Shown piece by piece: positions 9,771-18,362 of a stretch of DNA of 19,575 nucleotides (position 1 is its first letter; every line of letters starts with the position of its first letter). The notes beneath the pieces were generated by a model. The model saw only the letters and a program-made list of their open reading frames with translations, had not been told where the DNA came from and did not search any database. Location of the stretch: contig JANBPT010000902.1 in the NCBI GenBank assembly GCA_027575765.1, forward strand, positions 1 through 19,575. Reading direction: 5' to 3'. A program made the translations under genes and the position numbers. The DNA is from Tieghemiomyces parasiticus. Taxonomy: Eukaryota; Kickxellomycota; Dimargaritomycetes; Dimargaritales; Dimargaritaceae.

Positions 9771-12596
9771 ATGGCCGCGCCGCTTCGGGCCCGACGTACG
9801 CCTGGCTCGCCGATTGGCCACTGCGGCCCTACCAGTCCCAAGTTTACCACCACCGCCGCCACTACTTTTCTCGACGGGAACCCCGCTCCTTCTGACGCCG
9901 ACGCCTCGTCCGGCGACGACTATGGGACACAACCCCGGGCCTACCTATGTCGGCTCAGCCCGGATGGCCATTATGCCGCCCGATACCCGGTATTTAAAGG
10001 TGAGAATATCGTGGGCCGCGACCGGGGCCTGGCTCGAATCCTGCTTGATGACCCCCTTGTGTCACGCAAGCACGCCGTAATCGAGGTGGCCCAGGGTGAA
10101 CACTTTATCGAAGACGTCCACTCGGCCACGGGGGTGCGGTTGGGCGCGACCGGGGCCCGCCTGCGACCATCGCCACTGAAATACCAACTCTTGCACGACC
10201 AGCCCGTGCAAATTGGCGGCCTGTCCTTCCGGTATGAGGTGTGCTCTCCCACCCGCTTCGCACCGTACCGGTCTGTGCACCACGTGGCGACCAGTCGTGC
10301 CCGCACTCCGGAGGTCACCCCGCGGCCGGCTAAGCACGCTCCGTGGCCACACGACGGCCAGCTTCCTCCCACTCAACCCTGGGGACCCCGTGTCGCCGCT
10401 AGTACCGATCCTGAGGCCACCCAGCGGTATCCTCCGCCCGCCGGGCCTCTATCACAGTTGTTTCCCGCCACCCAGCTGGTGGTTGACCCCTGGAGCAGCG
10501 GTGGGTCCCCGAGTTCAGCCCGCGCCAACACCACTCACGGGAATGAGGATGGTCCGGAGGCCCTGAGTAGCCCCCTCTTTCCGGTAGCCTTGGCGGCTGT
10601 CTTGCACGACGAGGACGATGAGGACGGGGATCCTACCCAACCGTGCGCCCCGCCTTCGCCATCTCGACGTACGGACCCACCGCTGGCCCGCCCGACCGCC
10701 GGGCTCGCCCCAACCCAGCTTGTGGCGCCCGTTGACCGATTGCCCACCTCGCCTCCCGGGTCCTGGCCCGATTCACCTGCTCCTACGCTGGGTATGCTGG
10801 ACCTACGGTCCCCAGAAACCCCCGCCTACGGCCGGCGGTCTGAATTACCACCCGCCCGATTAGTCCCCACACAACCTGTATTCGAGCGACCTGACGAGAA
10901 GGGCGCGGTTACTCCAACCACGGATCCCGTCCCACCACCATGCGCCCCCGCACCGCTCCTCCGGCTGGACGACGCCGATTTGGAAACCTCGTCCTTGTCG
11001 TCGCTATTCTCGGACAGTGAGGACGACGTCCGGATCACCCACCGTCCGGTCGCGGCGAAGCCGACAAACCCCGCACCATCTCCGCGCCACACGGTTGACA
11101 CCGCCGCCCTAAGGCGGGCCCCATCCATAACCGACAATGCGGACTTTCGGCGAGCGACGCAGTCACTGACTCGTGGAACCCGGCCCCGGCCTTTCCATGC
11201 CGCCGAGGCCCTGCCCACGCCAACCGCTACAGGCCGCCCTCGGCTGCGTACCGATCCCCCCGGTTGGTGTCTGGCCGCCTCGCCGGTCCGCAAGCGTTTC
11301 CGGTCGACATCCCGAACCCGCCAGCGCATATTGGCCCATGCCTCCGACGCACTTACCGATAACGATGGCGATACTGATTCAGAATCGGGCACCGTCCCTC
11401 CATCTACGTCCTACGCCCATCCTCACGCCGGCGCACCGGCTACATGCCTGGGCAACCATCAGACAGCAAATGCGGACGAGATGTCCGATTTCACGACACC
11501 CGAAGAACCTGCGACTGGCCCTCGCCCCCGGGACGAGCTTGGCAAGGTCGCCCCGGCATTGACAGCCGTCCATGAACCCACCGGGGCGGGGCGCGGCCGC
11601 CGGTCTCGCGGATCCCTCGCCGTTTCACCCACCATCGTCTCGCCCACCCCGTCCTCCCCTGGTTCCCCCGTCGTCATCTTCACTGGACTTGTGGACAGTA
11701 AAGCAGCACTTGCCCAGGTGGTACAGGCCCTCGGTGGACGCACCACCGACGACTGGAAGGAATGCACTCATCTAGTCACCGACAAGTCCCGCCGCACCTG
11801 CAAGTTTCTATGCGCGCTGGCGGCGGGTCGCATCCTCGTCTCGGAAGGCTGGGTGCACAGCAGCCAGCGGCAGGGACGGTTTCTCGGTAAGCTACTATCC
11901 CGGCTCGATAAACGAATGTAATTCAACTCGCCTTCACACCTACGGTTCATGACTAACTCCCTTCTATTCCATTAACGATTAACCACACAAATCAATTTTC
12001 GTACTCGTTAAGATTCAGCGGCTTTCGCCCTGCAACCCCCAGTGCCGCAGGACCGCTACGTGTTTGCCAATTACCTAATCTACGTCACCCCAAACATTGT
12101 TTCGCCAAAGCGCTCTGAAGCCATCGAGCTCATCACTGCTGCCCGCGGTGGCTTCATTCGGAGTCCCCCGTCCCGAAGCCAGCTCAACCTCTACCGTGAC
12201 CGGAATAAGACCCCAGTGGTTGTAGGTTGCCCCGCGGATGCCCGGATCTGTCGCCGACTGGCAAACATGGGCTGCGTCGTTGTGACTGCCGAATTTTTAC
12301 CTAACGCTATCATCAGCGGGGTAGCCGATCTAACCAGGTAGGTTTTTCTGCAGGCCCGAGGAGACCGTTAATTACTCGCCAGCGAACCGCAGAGGGGGGG
12401 GGGCTCCTCCTTTCACCGTCATTGGCCTGGCTATCAGAAGCCCAAAGAGCAGTCTAACTTTAACGCCTAAATTCATATCGCTGATCCCCCGCCCCTCTTC
12501 CCTTATAGCCACCGTTTACAGCTCGCCGAGGAATTCGAGGACCCACCGGCTAACACTTCGCAGCACGCACTTCGCCCCCAGAGAACCCCTACCTAA
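9771..12596 (+). CDS. MDC1/Mdb1-like DNA-damage mediator: FHA domain, TQ-rich linker, tandem BRCT
   Basis: Exons: 9771-11886, 12019-12337, 12509-12596 (2523 bases, 840 aa). The start is the first ATG after an in-frame stop at 9699; an upstream GTG at 9738 is not a normal eukaryotic start. The N-terminal FHA domain spans about residues 65-155, with G82-R83 and S98-R99-K100-H101. A long Pro/Ser/Thr-rich, probably disordered linker follows, with repeated TQ motifs and an acidic SDSEDD at 414-419. The tandem BRCT at about 632-810 strongly resembles human MDC1: VIFTGLVD with T638, then SRRTCKFLCAL with R675 and K678, matching the MDC1 residues T1898, R1933 and K1936 that bind phospho-H2AX. BRCT2 contains LIYVTPNIV and a conserved C-terminal LAEEFED helix. 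By homology with MDC1 and fission yeast Mdb1, the product should bind C-terminally phosphorylated H2A at DNA breaks in the nucleus. The FHA lacks the usual Asn before Gly (T120 instead). Introns are 11887-12018 and 12338-12508. Confidence 0.9.
12394..12403 (+). repeat. Ten-G homopolymer in intron 2 of the MDC1-like gene
   Basis: An uninterrupted G10 lies within the intron 12338-12508. It is one of several G/C homopolymers in non-coding parts of this window. Confidence 0.9.
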
Positions 12597-12908
12597 GTCC
12601 CGCTTTCTCCTCGCTGGGACATCCAAAACACCACCCACAAACTTGCGTCTTGTATTTCTAACTACACTCAATTAAAAAAGCTTTTTTTGTGGCTTTGTTT
12701 CGTTTGTTTTGTACCTAAACCCGCCCGAATACGGATAATAGGATCGCAATCAGTACACGGGACCAGTAATGCAAATCTTAGGGATCGGGACCACGATAAT
12801 TTTTACACTCGGAACTCGAAACCTAGCGAGCAGCAGCACACGGCCGGCCAGGCCACCGCTTCCGTACGTGCGCATATTGCCCTCGACCCTCCCCCTGTCG
12901 ATACGAGG
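12597..12908. other. Convergent 3' spacer between the MDC1-like gene and HGH1
   Basis: These 312 bases separate the two stop codons of converging genes. The spacer holds ATTAAA at 12671-12676, a common variant of the poly(A) signal, 75 bases after the MDC1-like stop. This overlaps a perfect AAAAAAGCTTTTTT palindrome at 12674-12687, followed by a T/G-rich stretch to about 12715. No gene is seen here. Confidence 0.6.
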
Positions 12909-15081
12909 CTACACTTCACTGATTTCATCATCAGAATTGGCCGCCGCTGTTACTGGGGCCTCATCACGCATCAGCATCTGGACCAGCCGGTCGATGGCCA
13001 CTGCGACATCCTCGTTTGACTCCCACAAGTGCAACGTGCGAATTACCGGGTACACCTTACGGGCGCGGAGGTACTCACGACCCTGTCGGGTAGCGGTCAG
13101 CAGCACCAAAATCTCAACTAGCAGGACGCGCAAGGTAGCGCTCTCCTCGCGGGCCTTGTCGGCCGGCAGCAGCTGCAGATCGTCAGGCATGCCGTCCATG
13201 TCGTCCTCATCAAATTCTTCAGGGCCGCACAGAGGCAACAGGATGTATGGTAGCAAATTCATGCCGTCCTCGTCGAGTAGAGCAGCATGCCGGGACGATT
13301 CAAAGCAGCAATTCTTGATGGTAGATAGTACCCCCGTGCGACGCACTAGGTTGGGGTGATCTGCAAATACCTTAAGTTTGGTGATGGGTGCATCGGCCAG
13401 GTCCTCCGTGGATTGACCTAGGAAGAAGTCACGGCCCTCGCGAAACTGACGACGGTAGACAGAGGGGAGGGGTCAGGCGACCATTAAAGAGAAAGTCTGG
13501 TATTAGCAGCGTGGCAGAACCAACCGCCAGGAAAGCGACGAGCAGACGGACACAACCCTTGATCCCCTCTCTCCTGGGCCACTCTCGATGTGGCCGATGC
13601 AGTACCCATGAGAGAAATAAGGCCTTGAGTTACTTACCGCTGTCAGGTTGGCAAATACGCTGGCCAGAAAGTTGAAATCGGCATCCTCATTGTATTGCTT
13701 GTCCATGCCGCGCACAAACACGTCACAGAACTGGTCGAGGAGGGGCGCGGGGGTTGACAGGTCGGCCCCGTCCGCGCGGAGGGCGGCGGGTGGAGGTGTA
13801 CTGATGGTGAGGAGCTTTGTGGCCACAGATTCGTGTTTGGAGAGATTGGCCAAGAGCATGCAGTATAGGTCTGCGAACGGACAGGTCGGCATCTACAGGA
13901 CATAGGGAAGGAGGGTAAGACGACGAGGGTGATAGCTGAGTCAATATAGGCACGTGGAATACCTCCAGTCAGAACGACCATTCTGGATAGCACGGGTCTA
14001 TTTGCACGCTAGGTAGGAGCCTGCGGCACAGACCGCCAGCGAAAGTTGGCTATGGTCTGTGGGGGGGGTGGTCAAAGGGATGGGGGAAAAAATGGGGCAA
14101 GCCTAAGGTATTGACACTTACTACCAGCTCTCGACCGGCCTTGGTCAGGAGATCCAATGTGTCAAGGTGGGCCACCGTGGAATCGTCTCCAGAGAGGTTA
14201 ATCAGGGACAGTAGGGCCTGGTGCGCCGTGGGCTGCAAAGTATGCGCGGCCATGACAGTGAAGGGAGGGAAGGGGGTGTGGAGCAGGATTAGTGTACGGT
14301 GAGGTTGGGCGCTGACCGGGGCATGGCTGCCGCCCACCATGGCTAACGTGGACGGACGCCCGAATGACTGGTGGATCAATTGCAACACCTACAGGTTGGT
14401 CCTCGCAAAGGTGCACGAGGTCGGGCACTAGGCGGCCTAGTTTCGTCTTGGTCAGGGCGTAGTTATCGGATTTGGGACTAGTAAACCCGACCATGTACTG
14501 GGCGGCAATATGACGGACCTGGGCCCAGGGATTCAACGGGCAACGCAAAATAAGGATCCGGGTAGAGGAGGGGGAGTGAAAGAGAAAGCGGTAAAACAAG
14601 GGTATACGGTTAGTCATATGGAGGCTCGTACCAATGTGTTCTGAGGGACAGACCATCAAGGTAGAGGCCGCCACCGTCACCCTTTCGTATGGTCTGGAAA
14701 CTCGTGCTTACCTCCGGTTTAGGGTCCTTTAAAAACCCGATGAGCTAGCACAGTAGGTGTGGTGGTGAGTGAGAGGGCGGGTACCACAGAGTTAGCGGTG
14801 ATAAATAAGCGGGGGGTCAAGTGCGTTGCACGCGTCAGAGTAAGGAGCCATTCGGCGCCGTACATCTCTGAGAACTCTAGCCCCACACCCTCGCGTAACC
14901 GTGACGGTGCTTGTATGACCGTCAGCTGCGATAGTAGCTAGGTGGCGCTAGGTACTCGGGCAGCGGCGGAATCGTTTCCTGTCCGCATCGAGTAAGACGA
15001 GCCCTCTAACTCGGACGACACAGGACGTCGCCCAGGGTGCCTTCTATGACGACGGCCTACCTCGTCTAATTGGACCTCCAT
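12909..15081 (-). CDS. HGH1: HGH1 homolog, eEF2-specific folding chaperone
   Basis: Exons on the minus strand: 15081-15061, 14744-14712, 14518-14393, 14232-14122, 13892-13638, 13445-12909 (1083 bases, 360 aa). Every intron is GT-AG and in phase 0. HGH1 is a cytosolic armadillo-like protein (DUF383 and DUF384 regions) that helps the nascent translation factor eEF2 fold, bringing it to the TRiC/CCT chaperonin and to Hsp90 partners. Homology is clearest in exon 6: RTGVLSTIKNCCFE, then LLPYILLPLCGPEEF, DDLQLLPADKARE, EILVLLTAT and IRTLHLWE, all characteristic of this family. Exon 5 contributes LYCMLLANLSKHE and FNFLASVFANLTA. Exons 1-3 encode MEVQLDE, LIGFLKDPKPE and VRHIAAQYMVGF, which together form the expected N-terminal helical repeat. 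The first two exons are microexons of 21 and 33 bases. Length is close to human HGH1 (390) and yeast Hgh1 (394). Confidence 0.93.
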
Positions 15082-16079
15082 TGTAACCTGCAAGTGCCGT
15101 TGGCGTTAACGAGCTCGAATGAGACAGTCTACGGAATGTATAAGAAAAAAAAAGGCTAGGGAGGAGAATCGGCGGGTTACGCTGAATGTTGAGAAGCCGA
15201 TGCAGGGTAACTTCGGGTAGCAAATTAGAGAGTAACTGAGGCCCCTTGCTTGTACTGCCGATGACATACCATCAGCTTCGGAGTGGCCCGCGCCTCCTCC
15301 TGCTTCCCCCCCCCCTTTCTGGTGCCCTCGAGCTGCGCCCGTTCAGCATAGAATTCTTTACGCATAAAAAAATACCAGATGAGGGGATACAGTGATGGAA
15401 TTTATAAATCACGTGATCAAGGTCCAATGGATTTTGCAGTGTGGGTTTCTGGTGGATTGATTATATGTGTCCTACTCGATCACGTTAAAGGCACAAGTGA
15501 GCGCGTACTACGTGACCTAAAAGATTGCCCAGGCTCGCCAGGGCACATCATCCAGTGGCAGCTAAGCCACACATAATGGAGAACACCGGCCATAAACGTA
15601 AACGGTGCCCAGATTCCTTATCAAGGCATGGGAACGGAATCCACCCATTGGCCTAAGTGATCGAACCGTTCCTGCCGAAGCGAGGTCAACACGTCCAATA
15701 CGGCAGGGCTCTGAACGAACTCAATATCACGACCACCCGCCCCTCTGACTCCGACTGTCTCAGTCGCGTTCGAACAGAATTAGGGTTGTATGCCTCATCA
15801 CAATGCCCTAATTTTTTTCACTAGTGGCCCAACTACATTCCTTTTCAAGCTTACATTTCCCCGAGCTTACCGATTGGGACCCCGCCAGATCAGCACTCTA
15901 TTTGTAGTGCCTACAGTCACACTAGTTGTAGAAAACCGTTGACGCACGCCCCAGTTGAACCACTCCCGCCGTTGTCGTCCGTCACGGAGTCGCGCTGAAC
16001 TCCGAGTTACCCTTGACTCTGAGCCAACTTTCCACGCCTGCCGCCCCACCCCTATTTACCTAACGCAACGCCAACCACC
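15082..16079. promoter_or_regulatory. Divergent intergenic region of HGH1 (-) and ULP1 (+)
   Basis: This roughly 1 kb stretch lies between the start codons of two diverging genes, so it holds both promoters and 5' leaders. It has a palindromic ATCACGTGAT at 15408-15417 with an E-box core CACGTG, directly after TTTATAAA (15401-15407). Related half sites occur near 15480 (TCACGT) and 15510 (ACGTGA). Inverted CCAAT boxes (ATTGG) are seen near 15634 and 15873. A ten-C run lies at 15306-15315. The 65-codon frame at 15379-15576 has no recognisable homology. Function of these motifs is inferred, not shown. Confidence 0.45.
15408..15417. promoter_or_regulatory. Palindromic E-box (ATCACGTGAT)
   Basis: A perfect ten-base palindrome with core CACGTG, the preferred site of bHLH factors such as Cbf1, Pho4 and USF-type proteins. 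It lies about 330 bases upstream of the HGH1 ATG and 660 upstream of the ULP1 ATG. Such a site can occur by chance, so function is only suggested. Confidence 0.35.
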
Positions 16080-17691
16080 ATGGCAGTGTACCCCATGACG
16101 CACGATGGGATGACCGATGCCAATCCGCTAACCTCTGCGGACGTACCGGGCGCTTTCCCTCGGCAACCTACTCCGGCCCATACGCCGGCCAGCGGTAGTT
16201 CTATGACCGCCCAGGGCAACTCTTATCTGGATACGGCCCTCCACTGGATCGTTAGCCTGGCAGATCGGCTCTACACCTCGTTCCGGCCCGTACTCCTAAC
16301 TTCCTCGACCGACCCACCACCCGTACGGCCTGACAATATCCAGGCGACTGCCTTACCTTCCCAGACCGTACCTCACCCCGCTCCCTTATCGACTGATCCC
16401 TCCTCCAGCCTCCGGTTCCCCACCCCGCGGGCCCGGCCAAACCACTGCCTAGATCGCAAGTATGGCTCCATGCCACGAGACCAGGCCTTTCGTCGGATCC
16501 TACTCACACCTTCGCGGCTCCGACTGCCTTCGACCCATTCGACCACTCCCACTCGCCCGGCCCAGCATCATTTGACCCCGAAGGCTACCATGGACCGGCT
16601 CTCCCCGTACACGCTTCGCCTCCCCGAGTTACCTACATTCCACACCACATCCCCCGATAGTTTGTTGCTGGCGCCCAAGACGACGGCTTCTCTGTCGGAG
16701 TGCCTATCCGATGCACCCGCCGAAACCTGGCTTGAGGCCCTGACGGGCTACGCTAAGCAGGTGCTGCGGCCGGCCCCCGAGCGACCGGCCGCTCCCGCGT
16801 ATCGAGTTCTGAAGGCTCGCGAGGCCGACCTAGACGTGGAACTTGACCGTCGGCGCGCGACCGCCAGGAACAATTTTCCGACACTTCCTGAAGACGCCCT
16901 CGCCGTGATCAGCCGGGCCCTAAAGGCCAACTTGGTACTCGAAATGTTTAACATCCCCATCAGCGGCTCCGACCTCCGTACTCTCACCCGCGGGCAGTGG
17001 CTGAACGACGAGGTAAGTTACTACGTCCGCCCCGTTTAGTAGTGGCGATCGCGGTACACTGGATTTGAAGGGAGTACTATTGTGCCGCGGCCTTCGCTAA
17101 CGGACTCTGCTCTATTGTCCCATGCACTGCTCCCCACCTTTCACGATTGGAACCTAGGTCATCAACTTTTACATGAACCTGATTGTTGCACGGTCCAAGG
17201 CCACTTTGGCTCTACCCACGGTCCACGCTTTCAATACCTTCTTTTATGCCAAACTCGACCAAGACGGATACGCTAAGGTGCGCAGGTGGTCCAAAAAAAA
17301 TGACATTTTCGCTAAAGATCTGATTGTAATCCCGGTCCATCTCCCTGGACACTGGACCTGCGCCGTCGTCAACTTCCGCAACCGGCGGATCGAATATTAC
17401 GACTCCATGCTGGGTGACAACTCCCGGGCCTTCCAAGTGATTCGCGACTATCTGACAGCCGAGCACCAAGACAAGAAGCAGACACCATTTGACCTTTCGG
17501 GTTGGACCGACTGGTGTCCAAAAGACATACCTCGGCAGCAGAACGGCTATGACTGTGGTGTCTTCACCTGTATTTTTGCCGAGTACTGTAGCCGTGCCGA
17601 ACCCTTTGACTTTGACCAGACGCACATGGCCGACCTCCGTCAGCGGATGATGTATGAGATTGCCACAGGCCAGCTGCTCCTTCTTGGGTGA
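16080..17691 (+). CDS. ULP1: Ulp1/SENP-family SUMO-specific cysteine protease (C48)
   Basis: Exons 16080-17012 and 17158-17691 join in phase 0 (1467 bases, 488 aa). The intron has donor GTAAGT, a possible branch site CTAAC at 17097-17101 and acceptor TAG. Ulp1 matures SUMO and removes it from target proteins. The C-terminal ~200 residues are the catalytic domain: LTRGQWLNDE just before the intron, then VINFYMNLIVARSK, VHAFNTFFYAKL, GHWTCAVV with catalytic H376, YYDSM with D393, and QQNGYDCGVF with the oxyanion Gln438 and nucleophile C444. All four active-site residues are intact. The N-terminal ~250 residues are Pro/Ser/Thr-rich and low in homology, probably disordered and involved in localisation, as in yeast Ulp1, where this part targets nuclear pores. 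The GQWLND plus GYDCG pattern fits the Ulp1/SENP1-2 branch better than Ulp2, whose catalytic domain usually carries insertions. The ATG at 16080 lies in the favourable context ACCATGG. Confidence 0.95.
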
Positions 17692-17942
17692 GGTGGGGCA
17701 ACTTGAAGAGGCCGCTGCTGAAGGTCCTCCTACCTCTAGATTTGGGATCTGGGTTACTTGGTTCGCCAGCTGCGGCACACCTAGATTATACCCTTCGCTT
17801 CGTCTCCCATGTACTCTACCCCACTCCTCTCCCTGCTACAATTTTACACCACACAACAAAACAAATACGAGCAATTTGGAGACGGTTAATGGGGATTATA
17901 TTTTATTCTTCAACCACGTCGAAACATCGAATCACCTGCCAA

Positions 17943-17948
17943 AATAAA
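17943..17948 (+). terminator. Poly(A) signal AATAAA downstream of ULP1
   Basis: A canonical AATAAA lies 252 bases after the ULP1 stop codon and is followed by a T/G-rich segment. It is the best candidate 3'-end signal for ULP1 transcripts. Confidence 0.5.
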
Positions 17949-18198
17949 ACGTTGTTGAGTCTTTATGCTACGTGGGGGGGAGGGGGGGGTAAGCGTCGCA
18001 CTGACAAGGACGTCAGGTTTCAGGCATAAAAGTTAATGAGGAGAGAGGCGGGGGACTGTGACTTGTTCGGTTAGGGAGGGGGCATCGGGCTAGGATGATG
18101 GCAGAGGCGGGTGCCAGATTGTATAGCACCCCAACTTTAGGTTGAACGTCCAGTGTATATGTGGGGGAGGAGCTACGGTCGCCGTCACCACTTCACCA

Positions 18199-18210
18199 CC
18201 CCCCCCCCCC
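18199..18210 (+). repeat. Twelve-C homopolymer upstream of VPS16
   Basis: An uninterrupted C12, the longest homopolymer in the window, lies about 150 bases before the VPS16 start codon. Confidence 0.9.
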
Positions 18211-18362
18211 TCTGCCCGTCAGGTATGCCCTCGTTCTCGCTACCCGTTCTGCACCGTCTCTTATCGTTTCAAATGACCTAGTTCGAGTTACTCTGCTTTT
18301 ATTGCCCCATTTCATCTGGCATTACCATCCCCTCTCTCCCTTTGCCTCCATTCACCACCACA

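Larger units (their letters stand above)
17692..18362. other. Intergenic region between ULP1 and VPS16
   Basis: These 671 bases hold the ULP1 3' end and the VPS16 promoter. There is an AATAAA at 17943-17948 and several homopolymers (G7AG8 at 17974-17989, C12 at 18199-18210). No further gene, tRNA or conserved frame was recognised; frames such as 17688-18029 are low-complexity readings. Confidence 0.6.

Noticed and set aside
9449..9895. 148-codon plus-strand frame before and across the MDC1-like start
   Set aside because: No recognisable domain, and it overlaps the FHA gene in another frame. The FHA protein has a clear ATG of its own at 9771.
10826..11392. 188-codon minus-strand frame inside the MDC1-like gene
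   Set aside because: Antisense shadow with Ser/Arg/Gly bias and no homology; the plus strand is continuous with the FHA and BRCT domains.
12769..13359. 196-codon plus-strand frame over the last HGH1 exon
   Set aside because: The minus strand here encodes the highly characteristic HGH1 C-terminal region; the plus frame is Ser/Arg-rich shadow.
15379..15576. 65-codon frame in the HGH1/ULP1 spacer with one hydrophobic stretch
   Set aside because: Short and without recognisable homology; a single hydrophobic segment is not enough to call a membrane protein gene.
17212..17778. 188-codon minus-strand frame over the ULP1 catalytic domain
   Set aside because: Antisense to the intact catalytic His, Asp, Gln and Cys of ULP1, with no homology of its own.
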